Shown: positions 34,702 through 43,458, counted from the stretch's first letter. The stretch: DNA of 64,000 bases from Xenorhabdus mauleonii (GCF_900113945.1 NZ_FORG01000003.1:124001-188000); one strand, 5' to 3'. Notes: a model not told the origin generated them from the letters alone. Made by a program: numbers and translations.

Positions 34702-34854
34702 GGGTTAGCAGACTGGCACTCATACCAGCGAGACTTACGTCTCCCCTGCCTGAACCGCCATTGAAAGGGCGATAACAGGCACACTGGCAAAATTTCTGCC
34801 AGTGTCTATGAGTGACAAGGCTGCTAAACCTTGACCATTAGATTTTGCTAATGG
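34702..34854. ncRNA. candidate structured RNA (cloverleaf-like nested stems)
   Basis: Nested perfect stems without overlap: TTAGCAG 34705-34711 with CTGCTAA 34821-34827, and CACTCATA 34717-34724 with TATGAGTG 34807-34814. Inside these are GAGAC/GTCTC (34730-34743), TGCCTG/CAGGCA (34747-34781, with CGCC/GGCG within) and CACTGGCA/TGCCAGTG (34782-34804). A further CCATTAG/CTAATGG hairpin follows (34835-34854). The strand cannot be decided, because all pairs are Watson-Crick. P4-type elements carry a small immunity RNA, so a regulatory RNA is plausible. Unproven. Confidence 0.4.
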
Positions 34855-35312
34855 CGGGAATACTTTAACGGATTGTTTTATCTAACTCAATAACCGAAAG
34901 GCTAAGTTGAACGGCTATAAACTCGCTTAGCACACTATTTGTGTACTTTAAATTCAGTTGATTCCAGCCCGACCAAACTGAGAGTTAAACTCTTTTGTCG
35001 GTCAAGGCACAGCGAATCCTGTCCTCTGTTATCACACAAACTCAGAGGAGAATACGGACGCCTATCAATCTTTGTTGTTTATTCTCGTTCGTGATCGCTT
35101 TGCTATCCGTATTTCCCCTGTGTTTTCAGACTCATTTTACTTATTTCGAAACATTCCCTGCGTGTCGGTAAGGTTCACCATTCCGTGGTGCGTCAGATAA
35201 TGTGTAGCAAGGCGAGGGTTGTGTTGAGTTTTTGCAGGAGTTCGCTACGTGCTCAGCACGGCGATGAAATACTCCCCGTTCAGTGCCTGATTAGTTCAGG
35301 ATGAACGCCTCA

Positions 35313-35510
35313 TTAATCGTGACGTGGTGTGATTTCTCCTTTTTTTACTGCATCGGCCTGTTGCAAGGCAGTGAGTGAAAAATAAACGGAATAGGTCGAT
35401 GGAGGTGAAAAAGTGCTCATAGAAGCGCTGTCATCTAGTAATACAAGATTCAAATGAGTCGTAAAGGCAGGCCAGACGTGCTTTGGACGTTGGCCGCTTA
35501 GCGGCGTCAC
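35313..35510 (-). pseudogene. Ash / Icd-like (host cell division inhibitor-like) small protein remnant
   Basis: A 65-codon frame starting at GTG contains TPLSGQRPKHVWPAFTT, NLVLLDDSAS and LTALQQADAVKKGEITPRHD. These phrases resemble the small Ash/Icd-like proteins encoded in enterobacterial prophages and P4-like islands. Downstream on the same strand, further family-like phrases (GEYFIAVLST, ELLQKLNTTLA) appear in shifted frames broken by stops. No ribosome site is seen. It is best read as a decayed gene. Confidence 0.45.
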
Positions 35511-36048
35511 TTGGTAATCGCGCAGCTCATACGCAAGTGACGCCGCACAGTGTTCGGGACGTTATCGTGAGTTAATCAAAGTGTGGATTAAGATCGTGCA
35601 GGGGTAAATTGTGATGGTAAACGTGGCAGGGGACTGCTCTGCGTGAATGATAAGCCGGTGAATCCAGAAACCGGATAACTTTCATCGCCAGACGATGGGT
35701 TATTGTCCAACGATATCTGCTTCCAAAAGTGCGCAGATGTACCGCAATACTTGCTCTCCCTTTCAGGCTACGGGAGATTTATTTCGCCACCCGAAGGCGA
35801 TCCTGACAGGCGATGGATCGTTATTGTCAGCAAAGATGTTATCGGTTGAAGTGAAAGGGGTCAAATGATTACTGCGATTGTTTTTTAAGATTTTTCTTGA
35901 ATCGTAAAAACATTGAAATCCATCAATTAAATTAACGGATAATTGCGTATCATAGCCAAATTTAGTCCAATTGTTTTTTATTCATAAATATTTCAAATGA
36001 AATGCCGATAGATTATTCACTTGGACATCTGCGCAAAAAAGGAGAGAC

Positions 36049-37836
36049 ATGAAAAACCATAAAGAATCTCTATACCTGCAAGAGCTGGCTTGGTTGCGCG
36101 AAAAAATGAAGTTGACCGCAGTGGAAAGCCCCCATCTGGCCGAATTTCTGGAGCATCCCAATGATCCGGATATCATGCGGATTATGGAGGGTTTTGCCCT
36201 GCTGTCTTCCGGTGTGCGCAGTAAAATTGATGATACCTGCCCCGAAGTGTCCCATGAAACACTCGCCCGTATCTGGCCGCATACCCTGCGTCCCGTGCCT
36301 CCAACCACGATTATGCAGTTCACGCCCCATCAGGGCGTGCATCAGGGGGCAGCCCATATTCCCGAAAATACGCCTATAACGGCCGCTGAGGGAGAACAGA
36401 ATCTACAGTTTCATACCTGCTATGATTTGCCTATCGAGCCATTTGTGGTGTTGGATAAACAGATCCAAAAAACCCGCGAATACAGCGATATTGTGTTGAC
36501 GCTACAGCAAACGGGAAATGCCCAGCCAGTCTGGTCTGGCGGGAAACTGCATTTCTTTTTGGGTTCCGACCCAAACCGCGCCGCCCAGTTAAGTTTATGG
36601 CTGGATATGCAGATTGAGGAGGTCTATCTGCAGACAACGGAAAGCGAAATCAGGCTCAGAAGCAGTGATTTTCTGGGCTGGAGTGAAAACTTCCGACACA
36701 CCTTGTTGCCCACCGAAGACCTGCCTTTTGCCCGTCTGCAACAAATGACAGAATATTACTGTCTGCCTCATGTGTTCAGTTTCATGACGCTGGATATCAG
36801 GGAACCCCGCGAGTTGCAGTTAAATCCGAATAATACTTGTGAGCTGATTATCCGCCTGAACGGGGAATTGCCGCTGGATTCGCTGGGGGATGCATTTCAA
36901 CTTGGTTGTGTGCCGGCGGTTCATCTGGAGCCGATGGTCAGCCAACCTATTTCACTGGTGTCGGATCAGGCTCACTATCCGCTGGCGCTGGTAGACACCA
37001 TCCGGCTTTTCCGTGCAGAAAGTATTCAGGCAGCAAAGCAACCCGGTGAAAAAGCCGCACAGGGCAGCGCACCGCGTGGCAAACCCTGCTGTTTCCTGCC
37101 GATTGACCAATTTCAATCCAAAAGTGACTGGCTGCTGAATGAAGGGGAACCTGATAACGTCTACTTTCAGTCATGGGTCACAGACGATTTATTGGGACGT
37201 CTGCATAACCAGATCCGCTTTATTGGTATGGATGGCGCGGCGGCGAACAATTTGTCACCCCAGACGGTGTGCGCCCATGTTTCTGGCTACCATATTCAGG
37301 CCATGCAATTGGGTGTCGGTGAAATTACGCACACACAGGCATCAGTGCCAGCGTATTTACATGCCCGTAATATCACGGCGGTATCGCCTGATTTTCCTCC
37401 CATGGTGATGGGCAAATCAGACTGGCCATTGATCGATTTTTTAAACTGTCCACCTTTTTTGCTGTTCAATACTGAGTCGCTGAAAGGATTTTTGCGTCTG
37501 TATGATTGTTATGCGGATCATGATCGCATGCTGAGCCGCCGGATGCAGCAGCATATTAACGGCATTGTGCGAATTGACGCCCGGTCAGATGCACGTATTG
37601 ACAACACGAAAGAGGGGCAGGGGCGTTCCATTAATGGCCACTATCTGCATATCACCCTTGATCCAGACTGTTATGACAATGACGGCATTATGTACCAGTT
37701 CTGCCGGGTGATCGACGAACTGCTGACGTGTTTCATTGTGCAGAATAATTTCATCCTGCTCACCATTTACCGACAGGGTGAACAACAGGCGTTATGGACA
37801 TTCCGACAGCGTACCGGGCGGCGCAGTGAAATGTAA
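36049..37836 (+). CDS. tssF: type VI secretion baseplate subunit TssF (orphan)
   Basis: TssF (VasA/ImpG family), 595 residues, the usual length. The N-terminus has the family pattern of a YLQELAWLREKM-type start followed by SPHLAEFL and DPDIMRIMEGFALLSSGVRSKIDD. The end has RVIDELLTCFIVQNNFILL. TssF with TssG and TssK forms the wedge of the T6SS baseplate. Here neither tssG nor tssE is adjacent; vgrG follows directly after 34 bases. This is unusual and suggests a cassette-borne baseplate variant matched to its VgrG. An AGGAGAG site precedes the ATG. Confidence 0.88.
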   Translation: MKNHKESLYLQELAWLREKMKLTAVESPHLAEFLEHPNDPDIMRIMEGFALLSSGVRSKIDDTCPEVSHETLARIWPHTLRPVPPTTIMQFTPHQGVHQGAAHIPENTPITAAEGEQNLQFHTCYDLPIEPFVVLDKQIQKTREYSDIVLTLQQTGNAQPVWSGGKLHFFLGSDPNRAAQLSLWLDMQIEEVYLQTTESEIRLRSSDFLGWSENFRHTLLPTEDLPFARLQQMTEYYCLPHVFSFMTLDIREPRELQLNPNNTCELIIRLNGELPLDSLGDAFQLGCVPAVHLEPMVSQPISLVSDQAHYPLALVDTIRLFRAESIQAAKQPGEKAAQGSAPRGKPCCFLPIDQFQSKSDWLLNEGEPDNVYFQSWVTDDLLGRLHNQIRFIGMDGAAANNLSPQTVCAHVSGYHIQAMQLGVGEITHTQASVPAYLHARNITAVSPDFPPMVMGKSDWPLIDFLNCPPFLLFNTESLKGFLRLYDCYADHDRMLSRRMQQHINGIVRIDARSDARIDNTKEGQGRSINGHYLHITLDPDCYDNDGIMYQFCRVIDELLTCFIVQNNFILLTIYRQGEQQALWTFRQRTGRRSEM

Positions 37837-37870
37837 TACGTTGATATGTTGATAAAAACAAGGAGATGAC

Positions 37871-39886
37871 ATGCAAAAAAGTGGATTACGTTTTCTTTGC
37901 CGGATAGGCGATTTCCCCGAAGGAACGTTTGCCGTGGCAGACTTTACTCTGCGGGAAGGGCTGTCTGACCTCTTCACCCTGAATCTGACACTGGTTCAAT
38001 CTTTGCCTGCCAACCCGTTTAAACCCAAGCCGGAAATCGATTTAACCGCGCTGTTGATGCAGGAAGCCGTGTTGCAAATTTTCTACGGAGAGGCAGAACA
38101 ACGGAAAATTACCGGGATTATTTCCCATGCTGATTGGTGCGGCACGGATGGCAACAAAACGCTGTATACTTTCACTGTGCGCCCTTTCCTCTGGCGGCTG
38201 ACGCTCAATCAGGACAGCCATATTTACCACCGTCAGAATGTGCCGGATATCCTAAACCTGTTACTGAAAAAACACTATGTTCGCGCCGATTCGCAACTCG
38301 AAGATCCCCATCACAGCCGGGAATACACCACCCAGAAACGGGAGTCGGACTATGCTTTCTTCTGCCGACTGGCGGCCGAAGAAGGGATCAGTTTTTGGTT
38401 TGAAGATGAAACGCTGTTTTTCAGTGACAGCCATCTGGGGATGACGGCCAATCTACCGCTGCAATACCAGCCTCAGCCTGACACCGCCCACGGGCAGGAT
38501 GTGATTTATCAGGTACGTCTTGGGGTCGGCATGGCACCTAAGCGCAGTATTCACCGAGATTACAACCCGGACAGGCCACTTTCTCCGGTGTACCAATTGA
38601 AGAGTAGCCCGGAATATCAGGCATTAGGCTCACTCACCCCCTACACCATTTACGAGAGCTACGGACGTTTCCAGCAGGAAGCTGAAGGCAAACCGTTCGT
38701 GAAATACCGCCACGAAGCGCTGAAAAACCAGACGCAACGGGGTAATGGGCAGAGCAATTGCATCAAACTGCGGCCGGGCAAAATCTTCGAAATCGAAAAT
38801 CACCCCCATACCCCGCTCAATACCCGTTGGCAGGTTATTGAAATCAGCCATCATGGGCGTTGCCCACAGGCATTGGGAGATAATAGCGGCGAAGGCACCA
38901 CGCTCAGCAACGATTTCAGCTTTATCGACGGTTTTGCCGACTGGCGACCGCCGTTTCATTACAAGCCACTGGCAGACGGTGATGAAAGCGCCACCGTTGT
39001 TGGGCCGGAAGGTGAAGAAATCTTCGTCAACAAAGATGGGGCGATTAAAGTGCATTTTCACTGGAACCGTTACGATAAAGCCGATGACAGTGCTTCCTGT
39101 TGGGTGCGTGTCGCACAGGGCTGGAACGGTAACGGTTTCGGTTTTATGGCAATCCCACGTATCGGGCAGGAAGTGATTGTTTCCTACCTCAATGGCGATA
39201 TTGATCGTCCAATCGTCACTGGTTGTGTCTACAATGGCCTGAACCGCCCGCCTCTGGATTTACCCTCCGCCAAAACCCGTACTACCTTTAAAACCAAAAC
39301 CCATAAGGGCGAAGGCTTCAATGAGCTGCGCTTTGATGATGCCAAAGGCAGTGAAGAAGTGTTTATTCATGCGCAGAAAGACATCAAAGCGCAGGTACTC
39401 AATGATGAAACTCACAATGTGGGTCATAACCGGACACACCATATTAAAAATGACGCCCATTTACGTATCGATAATGAGTATCGCGTACAGGCAGGCAATG
39501 ATATTTCGCTGTCAACCGGGCAAAAGCTCCATATCAAAGCCGACGATGCGCTGTTAACCCAAAGTGGCAATGAAATTCATTTGAGTTCTGGAACTAAAGT
39601 GGTGATTGATGCCGGTTCTGAATTGACCATTCAAGCCGCTGGCCATTTTCTAAAAATTGACGCAGGCGGGATTACTAGCAGCGCTGCCGTTAATATGGGG
39701 AGTGGTTCACCGGGCAATGGTTCAGGTTGGGGCGGAAAATTACCGGATATGTTAGATAAACTGTCATCCATTAATGTGGTCCAAGCGGAAAAAGTGTTAG
39801 TTACCCCGCCAGAGAAAATTTGTATTAGTTGCTTGATGAAAGCTGCATTAGGCGGTTCTGCCATGGTTATCAGGGGGCAATCATGA
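37871..39886 (+). CDS. vgrG: type VI secretion spike protein VgrG (TssI)
   Basis: Trimeric spike protein, 671 residues. The gp27-like region comes first (FTLREGLSDLFTLNLTLV, EGISFWFEDE), then the gp5-like OB fold (ATVVGPEGEEIFVNKDGAIK, CWVRVAQGWNGNGFG, RIGQEVIVSYLNGDIDRP, ITGCVYN-type block). A DUF2345 beta-helix follows. The C-terminal tail is short and has no toxin domain, so the effector is loaded through adaptors encoded downstream. Its stop overlaps the next start (ATGA). Confidence 0.95.
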   Translation: MQKSGLRFLCRIGDFPEGTFAVADFTLREGLSDLFTLNLTLVQSLPANPFKPKPEIDLTALLMQEAVLQIFYGEAEQRKITGIISHADWCGTDGNKTLYTFTVRPFLWRLTLNQDSHIYHRQNVPDILNLLLKKHYVRADSQLEDPHHSREYTTQKRESDYAFFCRLAAEEGISFWFEDETLFFSDSHLGMTANLPLQYQPQPDTAHGQDVIYQVRLGVGMAPKRSIHRDYNPDRPLSPVYQLKSSPEYQALGSLTPYTIYESYGRFQQEAEGKPFVKYRHEALKNQTQRGNGQSNCIKLRPGKIFEIENHPHTPLNTRWQVIEISHHGRCPQALGDNSGEGTTLSNDFSFIDGFADWRPPFHYKPLADGDESATVVGPEGEEIFVNKDGAIKVHFHWNRYDKADDSASCWVRVAQGWNGNGFGFMAIPRIGQEVIVSYLNGDIDRPIVTGCVYNGLNRPPLDLPSAKTRTTFKTKTHKGEGFNELRFDDAKGSEEVFIHAQKDIKAQVLNDETHNVGHNRTHHIKNDAHLRIDNEYRVQAGNDISLSTGQKLHIKADDALLTQSGNEIHLSSGTKVVIDAGSELTIQAAGHFLKIDAGGITSSAAVNMGSGSPGNGSGWGGKLPDMLDKLSSINVVQAEKVLVTPPEKICISCLMKAALGGSAMVIRGQS

Positions 39887-40380
39887 TTTCAGTGTCACAG
39901 GAAAAATGGCAGGAATATCAAAAAAATCATCCTGATATAAAAAGGTATGCGTTGGTTGATGGCTTACAGTATGAACGCCTCTTTGATGAAGAATTAACTT
40001 ATCTTGCAGGGTTGAATAATCCGCTGTTTCGTCAATTTCCGGATTCGGAGATCGCCTTTGCCGGGCCGTGGCTGTTTGACATCACACACGGTACGGTCTT
40101 AATGGAAAAATTTTTAACATTGGAAAAAACTTTTCCTGCGGTTTCATGGGTGTATACGCCACAGTCGTTGGATGCACTGACCCGTCATTTCGAACCCTAC
40201 TTGAACGTTCAATTGGAAAGCGGCGAAACAGCCCTATTACGTTTTTACGATCCGCGCATTCTGCATCAAATTCCAGATATTTTTAACCAGGAACAGCTAA
40301 CCGCATTCACACAATCGATTGATGAATGGGAATATTGGCTAAATGGTCAGTTTTATTCTGTGAAAGGAGCACAACGATGA
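39883..40380 (+). CDS. DUF4123 T6SS effector chaperone (TecT/Tap-1 type)
   Basis: A 165-residue protein with DUF4123 features: KRYALVDGLQYERLFDEE, then FAGPWLFDI in the first half and LLRFYDPRIL in the second. DUF4123 adaptors bind a toxin and hand it to VgrG or PAAR. The position fits exactly: straight after vgrG with a 4-bp overlap and before the toxin. The P. aeruginosa equivalent TecT delivers the Tox-REase-5 effector TseT. The start is the ATG overlapping the vgrG stop; a longer upstream frame lies inside vgrG. Confidence 0.88.
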   Translation: MISVSQEKWQEYQKNHPDIKRYALVDGLQYERLFDEELTYLAGLNNPLFRQFPDSEIAFAGPWLFDITHGTVLMEKFLTLEKTFPAVSWVYTPQSLDALTRHFEPYLNVQLESGETALLRFYDPRILHQIPDIFNQEQLTAFTQSIDEWEYWLNGQFYSVKGAQR

Positions 40381-40724
40381 TAAAACTCAGTCAGGAACAG
40401 GTCGGCAAATTTATTGATGCAGAAGACGAAGCTTATATCACTGACGTCCGAAAACAAATTCAGTCAGAACATGCTGAATTATTAGTCAGAGATGAAAGCG
40501 AACAAAGCCTGCATAAACGACTAAAAGACGCGTATCTGGATTTGATTGATATGGGGTTTAAAGACGAGAAATTGATACGCTCTTACCTCTATTTTGTGGC
40601 GTTTAATCGCAATTATCATGCATCCCCTGAAATTAAAAATATGTTGAAAGCCGGTGCTAATCCAGAACAGCAATACCGTGATTATCTGTTAATACTAGAT
40701 AATTTAATGAAAAGGAAACATTAA
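40377..40724 (+). CDS. probable T6SS co-chaperone (co-TecT-like position)
   Basis: A 115-residue, charged, helical protein (for example SQEQVGKFIDAEDEAYITDV, then AYLDLIDMGFKDEKLIRSYL) without a signal peptide. I recognise no domain. Its start overlaps the DUF4123 stop (ATGA), and the toxin follows one base after its stop. In P. aeruginosa a small co-chaperone (PA3906, co-TecT1) is encoded at this place and releases TecT from the toxin. The role is assigned from gene order alone. Confidence 0.6.
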   Translation: MIKLSQEQVGKFIDAEDEAYITDVRKQIQSEHAELLVRDESEQSLHKRLKDAYLDLIDMGFKDEKLIRSYLYFVAFNRNYHASPEIKNMLKAGANPEQQYRDYLLILDNLMKRKH

Positions 40725-40725
40725 G

Positions 40726-41343
40726 ATGCCAGTACCTTTAGTTCTTGCTGGCCCTGCGATTTTGGCAGCGGCTGAATATACTTTAACAGCCCTTGCTGGA
40801 ATAGCCATTGGCACCGGCGTGGCTGTAGGAATCAATGAAGCAACAAAAGACAAATCCGACGAACAAGACAAAGCAAAAGCCGAAACGGAAGCAATCACAT
40901 CATCTCGTACTAAATGTAAGGAATGTCCCGCTATTGGGAAAGTTATGATGGTTTGGGAAAGCACTAATGGCCGATCAGCTTTAGCTATTTCTTATCAAGC
41001 ACTAATAAGTAAAACAATTTACGATGCAAATTTATCTAGGATTGAATCATGGAATTGTTTAAGTGTAAGCTTTGATGGTTGGCAACCCTCTAATTGTTTA
41101 TTTCTCGAAGCTAAAGCTAAATATGATAATTTCTTTAAAAACGGTATACCTATGGGATGGTGGGAGGGGCAGTTCTCTATGATGTCTCAAGCAGAAAAAC
41201 AACAAATGGTATGTTCTTCATTAAACGCTATTCCAACATCTCATTGGCATTTTTTACAACCAATAAGTTTTGCTTATTACGCAAGAGCATTTTCTAAATT
41301 TCCAAACATTAAAGTGTTTCATACCCCCTTAACAATAGATTAA
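40726..41343 (+). CDS. T6SS effector with Tox-REase-5 nuclease domain (TseT-like)
   Basis: A 205-residue toxin. Residues 5-40 are hydrophobic and small-residue rich (LAGPAILAAAEYTL, then ALAGIAIGTGVAVG), perhaps a membrane-crossing or chaperone-binding part. From residue 64 on is a Tox-REase-5 domain: CKECPAIG, SWNCLSVSFDGWQ and CLFLEAKAKYDNFF. The restriction-fold catalytic set D...ExK is visible as Asp117, Glu128 and Lys130. It should cut DNA in rival cells after T6SS delivery. The immunity gene follows 11 bases later. Confidence 0.85.
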   Translation: MPVPLVLAGPAILAAAEYTLTALAGIAIGTGVAVGINEATKDKSDEQDKAKAETEAITSSRTKCKECPAIGKVMMVWESTNGRSALAISYQALISKTIYDANLSRIESWNCLSVSFDGWQPSNCLFLEAKAKYDNFFKNGIPMGWWEGQFSMMSQAEKQQMVCSSLNAIPTSHWHFLQPISFAYYARAFSKFPNIKVFHTPLTID

Positions 41344-41354
41344 TAGGACAATAT

Positions 41355-42071
41355 ATGATTATTGTATCATTAGAAATAAGATTATATTTTGATTGGAAAG
41401 AACCATTAACTCCAAAAATAGCTCTTGCAGATTTACATAACATTACTCAACAATTAAATACATTTTTCAATCGGCATAAAACGTGGTATTTACCCGGAAA
41501 TAGCCGCAAAGAGGCTTTACTTCATACTGTTTTTAATGACCAAGGAATAACGGAAGAAGCGATACAAGCATTTGAAAAAGGTTATACAGAAAAGAATCCC
41601 ATACTTATAAAAGGAATTTGGGATGGAGAAAATGATGAAAGCTCAATTCAATATCAGAACTATCGTCGTGATCGGTTAGGGCAAACAGAAATAACGCTTA
41701 ATATAAATATTGATAAAAAAGATTTTAAATTATCAAGTTTAATAGAATTTATTAAAAACTTGGTTTTAAATCGATCGCTACCTTATGTTCTGATTGAAAT
41801 TAATGGATATTCATTATATGGAAAACAAGTATTTCCCGATCGTTTAAGCGCAGGTTGGATGCTATATTTACCTACAGAAATTGATCCAGCTTTAGTGTCA
41901 ATGGCAGAAGAAATTTTATCTATCTCTGATAAGGAAGACCAAATTGGTACATTAATTATCACCACAAAAGAAATCTTTGATATAGAAAATAAAGAGCATA
42001 TCAATAAAGCCAATGATATCGAAATTTGCTTACGGGATTTGCAGTTACTACCGTTGCTGAGTGAGGTATAA
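41355..42071 (+). CDS. immunity protein, Imm52-like (TsiT-like)
   Basis: A 238-residue soluble protein whose features match Imm52 immunity proteins paired with Tox-REase-5: a start like VSLEIRLYFDW, WYLPGNSRKEALLHTVF in the middle, and AGWMLYLPTEIDP late. It follows the toxin directly and should bind and block its nuclease domain. Codon use is more AT-rich than in vgrG and tssF, as is common for exchanged toxin/immunity pairs. Confidence 0.75.
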   Translation: MIIVSLEIRLYFDWKEPLTPKIALADLHNITQQLNTFFNRHKTWYLPGNSRKEALLHTVFNDQGITEEAIQAFEKGYTEKNPILIKGIWDGENDESSIQYQNYRRDRLGQTEITLNINIDKKDFKLSSLIEFIKNLVLNRSLPYVLIEINGYSLYGKQVFPDRLSAGWMLYLPTEIDPALVSMAEEILSISDKEDQIGTLIITTKEIFDIENKEHINKANDIEICLRDLQLLPLLSEV

Positions 42072-42074
42072 ACT

Positions 42075-42338
42075 ATGTCAGGCAAAGCGGTTATTCGATT
42101 AAACGACATAACAGATCATGGTGGTCAGGTTATTAGTGCTATCGATGGTTATGTTTATCAAGGTGTACCTATTGCCGCTAAAGGTGATTTAGTCGCCTGC
42201 CCAAAATGCAAAGGAACCTTTCCGATTGTAGAAGGAAGTAGTAATTTAAAATATCAAGGAAAAAATATTGCATTGGAAGGTATGCAAACCGCCTGTGGTG
42301 CAAAATTGATCGCCAGCCAGAACGGATTTTGCGCTTGA
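42075..42338 (+). CDS. PAAR-domain spike tip protein
   Basis: An 87-residue protein with the PAAR fold: AVIRLNDITDHGGQV at the start, GVPIAAKGDLVACPKCKG in the middle, and LEGMQTACGAKLIASQ at the end. The His and Cys residues bind the zinc that holds the tip. It caps VgrG and, with the chaperone, selects the effector. It starts three bases after the immunity gene. In the P. aeruginosa TseT locus a PAAR protein is likewise part of the module. Confidence 0.92.
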   Translation: MSGKAVIRLNDITDHGGQVISAIDGYVYQGVPIAAKGDLVACPKCKGTFPIVEGSSNLKYQGKNIALEGMQTACGAKLIASQNGFCA

Positions 42339-42421
42339 TATCGTGTTGTAGTCATCAGCTATGAGTTTATCAGCTCATAGTTGATGTTGAATTTATACAA
42401 TAAATGCCGAAGAGAAATAAT

Positions 42422-42919
42422 ATGAGTGACTCCTATTTAATGTTCGTACCTAAAGACCCTTCCTATATTCCAGAATCGTCAGCAATGGATGCTACAACTG
42501 AATATATTAATACACTGAGAAGAAAGCCGGCGAGGCATTTTGCAGGGATACCTTATATTGAGCATTATGTTGGTGAAGATATAGAACTGTTTCATGGTAT
42601 GGAACTTTTTAGAATACCTTCATGCCGATGCTGTAAAAGTAATATTACAGAATGGTGGAATGAAAAAATGGATTATATTTGGCATCAAGAATCAAGGCTG
42701 GGAAAAATCCATACAAAATGGCCTGTTCCTTGTTGTGGACAAACACTATCGCTTCCTGAGTTAGATTACCAGAACTGTGGCGCGTTCGGTTGCTATGCCT
42801 TGATATGCAATGACAGAGAAATGGAGCTTGTCCACACGGAAGAAGGGTTGCAGTCAGTTATCAATACAGTTGAGAAATTATTGAAAACTCCCGTCAATAT
42901 CGTTTGGCGATATATATAA
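42422..42919 (+). CDS. hypothetical protein with zinc-ribbon-like cysteines
   Basis: A 165-residue protein I do not recognise. It begins MSDSYLMFVPKDPSYIP and has a possible zinc site made of CRCCKSN and, about 45 residues later, PCCGQTL. Further cysteines sit in NCGAFGCYALICND. It follows the PAAR gene and may be a second immunity or effector-associated protein. An in-frame ATG six codons earlier exists; the chosen start has a weak GAGA site. Confidence 0.55.
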   Translation: MSDSYLMFVPKDPSYIPESSAMDATTEYINTLRRKPARHFAGIPYIEHYVGEDIELFHGMELFRIPSCRCCKSNITEWWNEKMDYIWHQESRLGKIHTKWPVPCCGQTLSLPELDYQNCGAFGCYALICNDREMELVHTEEGLQSVINTVEKLLKTPVNIVWRYI

Positions 42920-43195
42920 TGATGCCATTATCGAAGATTTTACGCTGGATTAGCAGAATCTAGAGCAGCTTAGGTTTAAAACCTCAAATTAATTGCCAGT
43001 TAGGAAGATCTTCTTACTTCACCGAACATAAATATCTTGGCTTGTTTAACACGACACTGACGCGCTACGCTTGTCTTCTCTGATTTATCTGGCTAATACA
43101 TTAACCAGATAAATCAGAGATCTTGAAAAATACTATACCCGCCAGAAAAATCATTTTTATTTAACCCCCTCCCTATTAAAGAATTAGGAATAAAA

Positions 43196-43417
43196 CTGTT
43201 CACCCTGTTCACCTCTAAATTTTTTCAATTAAATTCATATCGTTAGAGGGTGATGACTTGAAAGCAAACTCATCACCACTCTTCACTCAACCCTTCACCC
43301 TTAAATCTGAAAAAGGTGAACAGGGGTGAAGACTTGTGAACAGTTTAAAAATAACTGTTCACCCTTCAATATATTGATATATATGATTTAAATTACAGAG
43401 TGAACAGTAGTGAACAC
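43196..43417. other. P4-like replication origin (iterons)
   Basis: Seven copies of the nonamer GGTGAACAG or close variants occur in both orientations: 43196, 43205, 43315, 43335, 43355, 43399 and 43409. They lie in AT-rich DNA just downstream of the alpha primase gene. P4 alpha binds GGTGAACAG-type iterons at ori and crr, so this is the likely origin. The gap 42920-43195 shows nothing else of note. Confidence 0.75.
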
Positions 43418-43458
43418 TTTTTTATATTTTCCCAAAAAACTAATTAAAGTGAAAAAAA

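Larger units (their letters stand above)
34653..36048. other. 1.4-kb region without an intact gene, hairpin-rich
   Basis: No intact gene is visible between the Ner-like gene and tssF. The sequence is less AT-rich than ordinary intergenic DNA here. It contains many strong hairpins: the cluster at 34702-34854, a perfect 12-bp stem at 35501-35512/35535-35546 (GCGGCGTCACTT / AAGTGACGCCGC), and a CCTCTG/CAGAGG stem near 35035. The middle holds a decayed Ash/Icd-like frame on the minus strand. It looks like eroded satellite or prophage regulatory DNA, possibly with a surviving RNA. Confidence 0.6.

Noticed and set aside
34653-36048. Retron or reverse-transcriptase-linked RNA
   Set aside because: No reverse transcriptase gene is adjacent; the only RT trace in the window is the decayed one at 63.5 kb.
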